A stretch of 6,405 nucleotides of DNA from Burkholderia sp. (GTDB lineage: Bacteria; Pseudomonadota; Gammaproteobacteria; Burkholderiales; Burkholderiaceae): positions 1 to 6,405 of the forward strand of contig NZ_JAHACR010000253.1 of NCBI RefSeq assembly GCF_018375725.1, read 5' to 3'. A model generated the notes under the pieces. It ran no database searches. It had not been told where the DNA came from and was given only the letters and a program-made list of their open reading frames with translations. How positions within the stretch are numbered: position 1 is the first letter of the stretch; each line of letters starts with the position of its first letter. Below are positions 1 to 6,201 of this stretch, piece by piece. Position numbers and translations under genes: made by a program.

Positions 1-2001
1 CGGATCCGGCTCGAGACCGGTTTCCTGCAGGATCTGACGCGAGATGCGGTTCATCTTGTTGATCGTCTCGATCATGTGAACCGGAATCCGGATCGTGCGC
101 GCCTGGTCCGCGATCGAACGCGTGATGGCCTGACGGATCCACCACGTCGCATACGTCGAGAACTTGTAGCCGCGACGGTATTCGAACTTGTCCACCGCCT
201 TCATCAGGCCGATGTTGCCTTCCTGGATCAGATCCAGGAACTGCAAACCGCGGTTCGTGTACTTCTTCGCGATCGAGATCACGAGACGCAGGTTCGCCTC
301 GGTCATTTCGCGCTTCGCCTGACGCGCCTTCAGTTCACCCGCCGCCATCTGGCGGTTGGTTTCCTTCAGGTCCTTCAGCGGCAGCACGACGCGCGCCTGG
401 AGGTCGAGCAGACGCTGCTGCTGTTCGCGGATCGCCGGGATGTTGCGCGACAGAACCGCGCTGTAAGCGTGCCCTTCCGCGATGATCTTGTCGGCCCATT
501 CGAGATCGGTCTCGCTGCCCGGGAAGCGCGCGATGAATTCCGAGCGCGGCATGCCGCACTTGTCGACGACGATGTGCAGAATCTGGCGCTCGACCTGACG
601 CACCTCGTCCACCTGCGCGCGCAGCGTATCGCACAGACGCTCGACGGTGCGCGCGGTGAAGCGGATCGACATCAGTTCGTTCTGGATCGTTTCCTGCGCC
701 TTCAGGTAGGACTTCGACTTGTAGCCCTCCTTCTCGAACGCACGGCGCATCTTGTCGAACCATTCGCTGATCAGCGCGAACTTCTCCAGCGACGCACGCT
801 TGAGCGCTTCGAGCTGAGCGGCGTTCGCGCTCGCCTGCGCTGCACCGTCGTCCTCTTCTTCCTCTTCTTCCTCTTCCTCTTCGGCTTCCTCGTCCTCGTT
901 CTCGATCGCTTCCGCTTCCTTCGCGGAGAAGCCGTCAGTATCGGTATCCGAAGCATTCGGATCGATCAGGCCGTCGACGAGCTCGTCGACGCGGCCTTCT
1001 TCGTTCGCAACGCGCTCGGCCATCGCGAGGATATCGGCGATCGTCGTCGGGCATGCGGAAATCGCCATCACCATGTGGCGCAGGCCGTCTTCGATCCGCT
1101 TCGCGATCTCGATTTCGCCTTCGCGCGTGAGCAGTTCGACCGTGCCCATCTCGCGCATGTACATCCGCACCGGATCGGTCGTGCGACCGAATTCCGAATC
1201 GACGGTGGACAGCGCGACTTCGGCTTCCTCTTCGACTTCGTCGTCCGACGAGGCCGCGGGCGCGTTGTCGTTCAGGAGCAGCGTCTCCGCGTCCGGCGCC
1301 TGCTCGTAGACGGCCACGCCCATGTCGTTGAACGTGCCGATGATGCCCTCGAGTGCTTCAGTCTCGGTGAAGTTGTCCGGCAGGTGGTCGTTGATTTCGG
1401 CATACGTCAGGAAGCCGCGCTCCTTGCCGAGCTTGATCAGCGCGCGCAGCTTCACGCGGCGCTCTTCGAGTTCCTCGGCCGTGCCGGGCGTGCTCGTCGC
1501 GAACGCTTCCTTCAGCAGCGCCTTTTCCTTGGCGCGGCGATCGCGCACCTTGGATTTGCCCGATGCAGCAACAGGCTGCTCGTCGCTCTGATTTGCGTCG
1601 TCATCGACGGATACTTCGTTCAGCTTTTTCGTCATGGAGTTCGCCGTACCGGCTAAATCGACTCGCGGCTGCTGGACGACAGCCGGTTGAACCGTGGGTG
1701 CATGAGTAGTACGTACTGCCGTTTCGTCCGCCGCGGCAGCCGCGTCCCTTGCGCTTTTCGCACTTGCCCGCTTCGCCGGCTTCGCCGGCTCGGAATCGGG
1801 TCTGGCAGCAGCCCGTGTTGCCTTGGCTGCCGGCGCCGGCGTAGCTTGAGCAGTGCCGGCCGCGGTTCTTTTTCTTGCAGCGGCGATGACGGCGGAAGAC
1901 TCTTTCCTTGCGGAAGAAGCAGACTCGGCCGCTATGACCTTCGTGGTCGGCTCCGTCGAGCCCTTGCCTGCTGCTTTCTTTCCGCCTGTCGTCTTTGCCA
2001 T
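1..2001 (-). CDS. rpoD: RNA polymerase primary sigma factor RpoD (sigma-70), 3' end outside window
   Basis: This is the housekeeping sigma factor that directs RNA polymerase core to -10/-35 promoters. The window holds 667 residues with no stop. Aligning the conserved part with E. coli sigma-70 (613 aa; offset 187 in region 2) predicts about 800 aa in total, so regions 3 (rest) and 4 are missing here. Visible in order: an Ala/Lys/Pro-rich extension (about 1-175); region 1.1 (LTYAEINDHLP near 197-208); region 1.2 (DPVRMYMREMG, 276-286); a non-conserved region with a run of ten Glu (about 374-383); region 2 (EANLRLVISIAKKYTNRGLQ, 568-587; FSTYATWWIRQAIT, 614-627); and the start of region 3. W620/W621, Q624 and T627 match the E. 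coli residues that melt and read the -10 element (W433/W434, Q437, T440). I chose the ATG at 2001 because AGAGGCGAG lies just upstream. An in-frame ATG at 1635 (residue 123) has no Shine-Dalgarno sequence but remains possible. Identity is certain; the start is likely. Confidence 0.97.
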   Translation of the reverse strand, partial: MAKTTGGKKAAGKGSTEPTTKVIAAESASSARKESSAVIAAARKRTAAGTAQATPAPAAKATRAAARPDSEPAKPAKRASAKSARDAAAAADETAVRTTHAPTVQPAVVQQPRVDLAGTANSMTKKLNEVSVDDDANQSDEQPVAASGKSKVRDRRAKEKALLKEAFATSTPGTAEELEERRVKLRALIKLGKERGFLTYAEINDHLPDNFTETEALEGIIGTFNDMGVAVYEQAPDAETLLLNDNAPAASSDDEVEEEAEVALSTVDSEFGRTTDPVRMYMREMGTVELLTREGEIEIAKRIEDGLRHMVMAISACPTTIADILAMAERVANEEGRVDELVDGLIDPNASDTDTDGFSAKEAEAIENEDEEAEEEEEEEEEEDDGAAQASANAAQLEALKRASLEKFALISEWFDKMRRAFEKEGYKSKSYLKAQETIQNELMSIRFTARTVERLCDTLRAQVDEVRQVERQILHIVVDKCGMPRSEFIARFPGSETDLEWADKIIAEGHAYSAVLSRNIPAIREQQQRLLDLQARVVLPLKDLKETNRQMAAGELKARQAKREMTEANLRLVISIAKKYTNRGLQFLDLIQEGNIGLMKAVDKFEYRRGYKFSTYATWWIRQAITRSIADQARTIRIPVHMIETINKMNRISRQILQETGLEPDP

Positions 2002-2047
2002 CGCGATTCTCGCCTCTGCTTGGAAAACAAACCGCTGGAAACCTTAT

Positions 2048-2056
2048 ATTATAGCA
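2048..2056 (-). promoter_or_regulatory. Extended -10 promoter for rpoD (TGC-TATAAT)
   Basis: Read on the minus strand, this is TGCTATAAT: a perfect consensus -10 with the TGn extension. The predicted transcript starts near 2041 and gives a leader of about 40 nt before the rpoD ATG. The hexamers 16-18 nt upstream do not resemble TTGACA, so recognition would rest on the extended -10. This would let rpoD be transcribed independently of dnaG. Predicted from sequence only. Confidence 0.6.
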
Positions 2057-2057
2057 C

Positions 2058-2086
2058 GCTGGGGCGCCCTCTCTTAGCGCTCCAGC
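2058..2086 (-). other. Imperfect hairpin in the dnaG-rpoD gap
   Basis: Arms 2058-2067 and 2077-2086 are inverted repeats of 10 bp with one mismatch (A-C on the minus-strand RNA), around a 9-nt loop. The stem begins 4 nt after the dnaG TGA stop. It is followed not by a U-tract but by an A/U-rich single-stranded stretch (UAUAAUAUAAGG). It is therefore a poor intrinsic terminator. It could protect the dnaG 3' end or mark an mRNA processing site; in E. coli the dnaG-rpoD junction is cut by RNase E. Function is inferred. Confidence 0.5.
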
Positions 2087-2090
2087 CCGC

Positions 2091-3959
2091 TCACAGCCCG
2101 AGCCGGCGCTTCATGTCGGCTCGCTGCTGATTCAATTCCATCAATTCGGCCAGTTCCTCGGGGATAAAGCGGGATTGCCGCGAAAGCCGGTCGAGCCGGT
2201 CGCAACATGCGTCGTAGCGCATCTTGAGCACCGCCGCCTGAAGCTCCTCTCCCGCGATCCGCTCCTGTTCCCGCTGCCGTTCGGGCGCCCCCTCGTCGTC
2301 CGGATTCTGTAACAACAAATCGCGGACGTTTTCATCATAGACCAGAATTTCGCGGAAGATTTCCTCGTACGTCGCGGCGTTCGAGGACGTCCGCAACACG
2401 TCGGACAGCAGCCTGAATTCGGCCCCTTCACCCAGCGCACGCGCATGACCGACCACTTCGGCAAACAGTTCGCCGATGCGCGGCAACGCACTCAGCGTCG
2501 CGATCTGCTCGTCGTCGAGCTGCGTCGCGATGCGCGGATGCATCACCATGTTGCGCAGCGCCCGCTTCTCGTTGTCGGTCACGCGTCGCCGCTCGCTGCG
2601 CGCGGGCGCCTGGCGCGGGGGCGCGGCCAGCCGCGTATCGACGTCGCTCAGCCCCGCAACCTCCTCGAACGGAATATCGAGACGGTCGGCGATCATGTGC
2701 ATGATCTGCGCGCGCAACGCGTTCGCGGGCAGCGCCTGCAACATCGGCTTCGCATCGAACAGCGCCTTTGCGCGGCCCTCCGGCTGATCGAGCGCCTTGC
2801 CGGCGATCGCCTCGTTCAGCAAGAACTGCGACAACGGCATCGCGCGTTCGACCTGATCCGAAAACGCGGCCTCGCCGAATTCACGTACATAGCTGTCCGG
2901 ATCATGCTCGGCCGGCAGAAACAGGAACCGGATCGTCCGGTTATCCGCCGCGTGCGGCAGGCACGCTTCGAGCGCACGCCGCGCCGCGCGCCGGCCGGCC
3001 GCGTCGCCGTCGAAGCTGAAAATCACCGTATCGGTCTGCCGCAGCAGCTTCTGCACATGGATCGGCGTGCAGGCCGTGCCGAGCGTCGCGACCGCATTCG
3101 GAAAGCCCAGCTGAGCGAGCGCGACGACGTCCATGTAGCCTTCGACGACCAGCACATACTTGCGCTCGCGGATCGCGAGCCGCGCCTCGAACAATCCGTA
3201 TAGTTCGCTGCCCTTGTTAAATAGCGGCGTTTCCGGCGAATTCAAATACTTCGGCTCACCGGCACCCAGCACGCGGCCGCCGAAGCCGATGACCTGCCCC
3301 TTCACGTTGCGGATCGGGAACATGATCCGTTCGCGGAAACGGTCGTAGCGCCGCGCGACGCCCTGCGCGTCGGTCTTGTCGCTGACGATCACGAGCCCGG
3401 ACTCGACCAGCGCGTCGTCGCGATAATTCGCGAATGCGGCTTCGAGGTTCTGCCAGCCGTCCGGCGCGTAGCCGAGCCCGAAGCGGGCCGCGACCTCGCC
3501 GGTCAAGCCCCGTTTCTTCAGGTACTGGATCGCAGCGGGCGCGCCGCGCAGTTGCTTGCGGTAGTAGTCGCATGCGGCCTGCATCACATCGGACAGCGCC
3601 GTCGCGACCGCCTTCGAAACGGCCGGCTGGGACGGATACTCGCTGCCCCCGCCGCGCGTCGGCGACGGCTCGTGCGGCACCGTCAGGCCGACCGACTGCG
3701 CCAGTTCCTGCACCGCCTCCGGGAACGAGAGCCCGGCATGCTCCATCAGGAAACCGATCGCCGTGCCGTGCGCACCGCAGCCGAAGCAGTGATAGAACTG
3801 CTTGGTCGGGCTCACGGTGAACGACGGGCTCTTCTCGTTGTGGAACGGGCACAGGCCCATGAAATTCGCGCCGCCCTTCTTGAGCTGCACGTACCGGCCC
3901 ACCACGTCGACGATATCGACGCGGTTCAGCAAATCCTGCAGGAACGAATGCGGAATCAC
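2091..3959 (-). CDS. dnaG: DNA primase DnaG
   Basis: DnaG makes the short RNA primers for lagging-strand and origin DNA synthesis at the fork and is recruited by the DnaB helicase. It is 622 aa, close to the family norm (E. coli 581). The N-terminal zinc-binding domain has C37, H40, C58 and C61. The RNA polymerase core has YDRFRERIMFPIRN (205-218) and GFGGRVL (225-231). The TOPRIM fold carries the metal-binding acidic residues E273 (VVEGYMD), D317/D319 (FDGDA) and D353/D355 (HDPDS). After a Pro/Arg/Ala-rich linker (about 445-460) comes a variable helical C-terminal helicase-binding domain (about 461-622). The start is GTG at 3959. The protein aligns from IPHSF with the E. coli IPRVF near its N-terminus, so no upstream extension is needed. 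No Shine-Dalgarno sequence is visible. The gene lies third in the rpsU-yqeY-dnaG-rpoD unit, 76 bp after the YqeY gene and 89 bp before rpoD. All catalytic residues are present. Confidence 0.98.
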   Translation of the reverse strand: MIPHSFLQDLLNRVDIVDVVGRYVQLKKGGANFMGLCPFHNEKSPSFTVSPTKQFYHCFGCGAHGTAIGFLMEHAGLSFPEAVQELAQSVGLTVPHEPSPTRGGGSEYPSQPAVSKAVATALSDVMQAACDYYRKQLRGAPAAIQYLKKRGLTGEVAARFGLGYAPDGWQNLEAAFANYRDDALVESGLVIVSDKTDAQGVARRYDRFRERIMFPIRNVKGQVIGFGGRVLGAGEPKYLNSPETPLFNKGSELYGLFEARLAIRERKYVLVVEGYMDVVALAQLGFPNAVATLGTACTPIHVQKLLRQTDTVIFSFDGDAAGRRAARRALEACLPHAADNRTIRFLFLPAEHDPDSYVREFGEAAFSDQVERAMPLSQFLLNEAIAGKALDQPEGRAKALFDAKPMLQALPANALRAQIMHMIADRLDIPFEEVAGLSDVDTRLAAPPRQAPARSERRRVTDNEKRALRNMVMHPRIATQLDDEQIATLSALPRIGELFAEVVGHARALGEGAEFRLLSDVLRTSSNAATYEEIFREILVYDENVRDLLLQNPDDEGAPERQREQERIAGEELQAAVLKMRYDACCDRLDRLSRQSRFIPEELAELMELNQQRADMKRRLGL

Positions 3960-3974
3960 CGTGGGATCGAGCGG

Positions 3975-4028
3975 AAAAGAGGATAAAACGATGCGGCAGC
4001 CCGGCGCCGCCAGAAGTGCGCGCCGGGC
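3975..4028 (-). terminator. Perfect GC-rich hairpin with distal U-runs between yqeY-like gene and dnaG (possible attenuator)
   Basis: Arms 4020-4028 and 3999-4007 are a perfect 9-bp inverted repeat (GCCCGGCGC / GCGCCGGGC) around a 12-nt loop. The stem begins 7 nt after the TAA of the upstream gene. On the transcribed strand two T4 runs follow, at 3985-3988 and 3975-3978. The first lies 10 nt beyond the stem base, so this is not a canonical intrinsic terminator. It could be a leaky attenuator lowering dnaG expression, in a position similar to the terminator upstream of dnaG in E. coli, or a processing or stability stem. Confidence 0.45.
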
Positions 4029-4035
4029 GAGGGAA

Positions 4036-4482
4036 TTACTTCGAGAGCGCGGCCTTGACCAGCGCCGAAACGGCGGTCATATCAGCGCGGCCGGCAAGCT
4101 TGCCTTTCAGCACGCCCATCACCTTGCCCATGTCCTGCGGGCCAGCGGCACCCGTCGCAGCGACCGCAGCCTGCACTTCGGCAGCCACCTCGGCCTCCGA
4201 CAGCTGCGCCGGCATGTAGCCGCTCAGCACGGCCAGTTCGGCCTGCTCCTTCGCCACCAGGTCGTCCCGGCCCGCGGCCTGGAACTGGCTGATCGAATCC
4301 TTGCGCTGCTTGATCATCTTGTCGATCACCGCCGTGATGCTGGCGTCGTCCAGCGTGATCTGTTCGTCAACCTCACGTTGCTTGATCGCGGCCAACAGCA
4401 GGCGAATCGTCGCAAGACGCTCGGCTTCCTTCGCGCGCATCGCGGCCTTCATGTCTTCGCTGATCTGCTCTTTCAAACTCAT
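4036..4482 (-). CDS. GatB/YqeY domain-containing protein
   Basis: This 148-aa protein of the YqeY family resembles the C-terminal tail domain of GatB, the tRNA-binding subunit of the Glu/Asp-tRNA amidotransferase. The stand-alone protein has no firmly established function. Visible family features are an N-terminal amphipathic helix (MSLKEQISEDMKAAMRAKE, 1-19), the RLATIRLLLAAIKQREVDE segment (22-40), a long helix with DKMIKQRKDSISQF (54-67), LSGYMPAQLSEAE (86-98), and the signature GKVMGVLKGKLAGRADM (119-135). Length is normal for the family. The ATG at 4482 is preceded by GGGTGAAAG, a modest Shine-Dalgarno match placed close to the start. It sits between rpsU and dnaG; rpsU-yqeY adjacency is also known in Bacillus subtilis, which suggests a translation-linked role. 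It lies downstream of the rpsU terminator, so expression needs read-through or a promoter I could not identify. Confidence 0.93.
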   Translation of the reverse strand: MSLKEQISEDMKAAMRAKEAERLATIRLLLAAIKQREVDEQITLDDASITAVIDKMIKQRKDSISQFQAAGRDDLVAKEQAELAVLSGYMPAQLSEAEVAAEVQAAVAATGAAGPQDMGKVMGVLKGKLAGRADMTAVSALVKAALSK

Positions 4483-4510
4483 CTTTCACCCGGGAAGGAA
4501 ACGTGAATCC

Positions 4511-4530
4511 GACGCCCGCCGGCAGGCGTC
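4511..4530 (-). repeat. Inverted repeat in the yqeY-like gene leader
   Basis: The halves 4511-4520 and 4521-4530 are complementary over 10 positions with one G-T type pair. As RNA they would fold into a stem of about 8 bp with a CCGG loop, 28 nt upstream of the YqeY-family start codon. It lies just downstream of the rpsU terminator's U-tract, so it would sit near the 5' part of any read-through leader. No U-run follows it. Role unknown. Confidence 0.4.
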
Positions 4531-4533
4531 AAC

Positions 4534-4569
4534 ACAAAAACCCGCTTGGGACAACGTCTCAAGCGGGTT
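4534..4569 (-). terminator. Intrinsic terminator downstream of rpsU
   Basis: On the minus strand AACCCGCTTG (4569-4560) and CAAGCGGGTT (4548-4539) form a perfect 10-bp stem. It extends inward by three more pairs (GAC/GTC) past one A-C mismatch to a GTT triloop. A run of five T residues (4540-4536, two of them in the stem) follows, then GTG. This is the best terminator-like signal in the window. It should make most rpsU transcripts monocistronic, with read-through supplying the downstream genes, as is known for rpsU-dnaG in E. coli. Confidence 0.85.
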
Positions 4570-4575
4570 GCTCGA

Positions 4576-4635
4576 ACCGGCATCGGCAGCTCGCACGGAA
4601 GCCGCCGGTGCGCCGCTGCGCGAACCGCGCGGCGC
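4576..4635 (-). other. Structured rpsU 3' trailer
   Basis: Between the rpsU stop and its terminator the trailer contains further inverted repeats. One is a perfect 7-bp pair (4610-4616 with 4629-4635), whose loop can itself fold as GCG-GTT-CGC. Another is a 6-bp pair (4576-4581 with 4604-4609). Together with the terminator this makes a compact RNA trailer of roughly 110 nt. No open reading frame of note was recognised here. It may simply stabilise the mRNA. Confidence 0.35.
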
Positions 4636-4644
4636 CAACATCGT

Positions 4645-4857
4645 TCAGTACAGCTTCTTCGGCAGCGTCTGGCTGCGGATACGTTTGTAATGACGCTTCA
4701 CTGCGGCCGCCTTCTTGCGCTTGCGCTCGGCCGTCGGCTTCTCATAGAACTCGCGCGCACGAAGTTCGGTCAGCAGACCGTTCTTCTCGATCGTGCGCTT
4801 GAAGCGACGCATGGCAACTTCGAACGGCTCGTTTTCTTTAACGCGGATGATCGTCAT
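4645..4857 (-). CDS. rpsU: 30S ribosomal protein bS21
   Basis: This small-subunit protein sits at the platform near the 3' end of 16S rRNA and assists translation initiation. At 70 aa it has the usual length (E. coli 71). The whole sequence fits the family: [20 protein letters not shown] (1-20), the [15 protein letters not shown] segment (35-49), and a strongly basic C-terminal tail ([17 protein letters not shown], 54-70) that contacts rRNA. The ATG at 4857 is the only reasonable start. The leader offers only a weak Shine-Dalgarno-like GACGGG close to the ATG. The gene has its own extended -10 promoter just upstream and a strong terminator downstream. It is the first gene of the macromolecular synthesis operon and lies 74 bp after the end of the flavoprotein gene on the same strand. 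Confidence 0.98.
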
Positions 4858-4895
4858 GACCCGTCACGTAAAAAGTTTGCAGGGGAAGATGTTCG

Positions 4896-4904
4896 AGTAT
4901 AGCA
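4896..4904 (-). promoter_or_regulatory. Extended -10 promoter for rpsU operon (TGC-TATACT)
   Basis: Minus-strand sequence TGCTATACT gives a 5/6 match to the -10 consensus plus the TGn extension. The predicted start near 4889 leaves a leader of about 32 nt before the rpsU ATG. No good -35 is found 16-18 nt upstream. A TTGACG at 4930-4935 is 28 nt away, too far to pair. This would be the main promoter for rpsU and, by read-through, for the downstream genes. Confidence 0.6.
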
Positions 4905-4931
4905 GAGCGGTTACACAAACGCATCACCACG

Positions 4932-6149
4932 TCAAGCGCCGCGCGCAAATTCGGCTGCCGCCTGACCCGCAGCGACGCCGGACGCCCATGCCCACTGGAA
5001 GTTGTAGCCGCCCAGCCAACCGGTCACATCGACCGCCTCACCGACGAAGAACAGCCCCGGCACGCGCGCGCTCATCATGGTCGACGACGACAGCTCGCGC
5101 GTATCCACGCCGCCCTTGGTAACCTCCGCCTTCTTGTAGCCCTCGGTGCCGTTCGGTGTCAGCGTCCAGCCGCCGAGTGCGTCGCCAAGCTGGCGCAGCG
5201 TCTTGTCCGGCAGATCGGCCAGTCGCGCCTCCGCTGCAACCCGGTGCGTGTCGAGCCATACGTGCGCGAGACGCGACGGCACCCAGTCGGCGAGCAGCGA
5301 ACCGATCTGGCGCTTCGACGTGCGCTTCGCGTCAAGTAGTTCGGCGGTCGCGTCGCGCTGTGGCAGCAGGTCGACGCGAATCGGGTCGCCGGGCTGCCAG
5401 TAGCTCGAAATCTGCAGGATCCCCGGCCCGGACAGACCGCGGTGCGTGAGCAGCAGATCTTCGACGAATTCGCCGCCGCGCTTCTTGTCGCCGGTCGACA
5501 CGCGCACCTCGAGCGACACGCCCGACAGCGCCGAGAAAGGCGCCCAGTCGTGTGCGGCGAAGGTCAACGGCACGAGCGCGGGCCGCGTATCGACGAGCTT
5601 GTGGCCGAACTGCTTCGCGAGCCGGTAACCGAAATCGGTCGCGCCGATTTTCGGGATCGACAGGCCGCCCGTCGCGACGATCAGCGCCCGGGCGGCGATG
5701 TGGCCCGCCTGCGTGTCGAGCACGAAGCCGTCCGCTGGCACGTGGCGCACCGCATCGACCGCGACCGGCCGGCGCCATGCAATCCCTCCCGCGTCGCACT
5801 CGCGCCTCAGAACCTCGATGACCGCGTCGCTGCCGTGGTCGCAAAACAGCTGCCCCTTGTGCTTTTCGTGCCAGGTCACGCGGTGACGCTTGAGCAACGC
5901 CATGAAGTCGCGCGGCGTGTAGCGCGCAAGCGCCGAGCGCGCGAAATGCGGATTCGCGGACAGATAGTTGTCCGGACCGGCGTACAGATTCGTGAAGTTG
6001 CAACGGCCGCCGCCGGAGATGCGGATTTTCTCGGCAAGGCGCGGCGCATGGTCGATCAGCACGACGCGACGCCCCTGCTGCCCGGCGACCGCGGCGCTCA
6101 TCATGCCGGCGGCGCCCGCGCCGATCACGGCGATATCACAGGTTTCCAT
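4932..6149 (-). CDS. HI0933/BaiN-like FAD-dependent oxidoreductase (YhiN type)
   Basis: This 405-aa flavoprotein belongs to the HI0933 family, usually annotated as an NAD(P)/FAD-dependent oxidoreductase. The physiological substrate of most members is unknown. The BaiN name comes from a bile-acid enzyme in gut Firmicutes, and that activity should not be assumed here. Visible features are the N-terminal Rossmann dinucleotide-binding motif IGAGAAG (9-15), ISGGGRCNFTN (44-54) typical of the family, ATGG (159-162), GLSGPGILQIS (238-248), VTKGGV (343-348), and the C-terminal FAD-contact segment FVGEAVDVTGWLGGYNFQWA (368-387). There is no signal peptide or membrane segment, so it should be cytoplasmic. 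Length is normal. The ATG at 6149 opens directly into the Rossmann strand (CDIAVIG). No Shine-Dalgarno precedes it, and a TACAAT hexamer ends 7 nt upstream, so the mRNA could be leaderless. It is codirectional with rpsU and divergent from tsaD. Confidence 0.93.
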   Translation of the reverse strand: METCDIAVIGAGAAGMMSAAVAGQQGRRVVLIDHAPRLAEKIRISGGGRCNFTNLYAGPDNYLSANPHFARSALARYTPRDFMALLKRHRVTWHEKHKGQLFCDHGSDAVIEVLRRECDAGGIAWRRPVAVDAVRHVPADGFVLDTQAGHIAARALIVATGGLSIPKIGATDFGYRLAKQFGHKLVDTRPALVPLTFAAHDWAPFSALSGVSLEVRVSTGDKKRGGEFVEDLLLTHRGLSGPGILQISSYWQPGDPIRVDLLPQRDATAELLDAKRTSKRQIGSLLADWVPSRLAHVWLDTHRVAAEARLADLPDKTLRQLGDALGGWTLTPNGTEGYKKAEVTKGGVDTRELSSSTMMSARVPGLFFVGEAVDVTGWLGGYNFQWAWASGVAAGQAAAEFARGA

Positions 6150-6156
6150 GGCGCGG

Positions 6157-6162
6157 ATTGTA
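6157..6162 (-). promoter_or_regulatory. Candidate -10 (TACAAT) for the flavoprotein gene
   Basis: Minus-strand TACAAT matches the -10 consensus at 5 of 6 positions and lies 7 nt upstream of the ATG. Transcription would begin at or within a base or two of the start codon. The region upstream is a GC-rich block with no -35 match and no TGn extension. It is a tentative call, resting on the hexamer and its location in the divergent gap. Confidence 0.35.
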
Positions 6163-6172
6163 CACGGCCCGC

Positions 6173-6184
6173 GCCGGCGCCGGC
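6173..6184. repeat. 12-bp GC palindrome in the divergent promoter region
   Basis: GCCGGCGCCGGC is a perfect palindrome lying between the -10 candidates of the flavoprotein gene (6157-6162) and tsaD (6205-6210). It could be an operator for both. It is also low-complexity GC sequence of a kind common in such genomes, so no function is claimed. Confidence 0.3.
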
Positions 6185-6201
6185 AGCGCCCGGCACGTGG
6201 C

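Noticed and set aside
76..1656. 526-codon open frame on the plus strand opposite rpoD
   Set aside because: It is wholly antisense to conserved rpoD codons. Its translation is an Arg/Leu/Phe-rich mirror of the Glu/Lys-rich sigma factor and has no recognisable domain. GC-rich codon bias leaves such shadow frames open.
1771..1788. Tandem CTTCGCCGG repeat
   Set aside because: It encodes the KPAKPAK part of the RpoD extension and has only two copies; coding low complexity, not a separate repeat element.
2445..3203. 252-codon plus-strand open frame opposite dnaG
   Set aside because: Antisense shadow of dnaG, including its TOPRIM codons; composition is Arg-rich with no family resemblance.
3802..4506. 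234-codon plus-strand open frame spanning the dnaG start and the YqeY-family gene
   Set aside because: It crosses two well-supported genes and their gap on the opposite strand, and no domain is visible.
4507..4532. TTGACG at 4527-4532 (minus) as a promoter for the YqeY-family gene
   Set aside because: The best-placed -10 is GATTCA, a poor match, and the spacer is a hairpin-forming GC repeat.
4896..4935. TTGACG (4930-4935, minus) as -35 for the rpsU promoter
   Set aside because: The spacer to TATACT is 28 nt, far outside 16-18 nt, and the hexamer overlaps the stop of the upstream gene.
5332..6003. 223-codon minus-strand frame inside the flavoprotein gene
   Set aside because: Alternative frame of a gene with clear FAD-binding motifs; Arg/Ala-rich translation typical of a shifted GC-rich frame.
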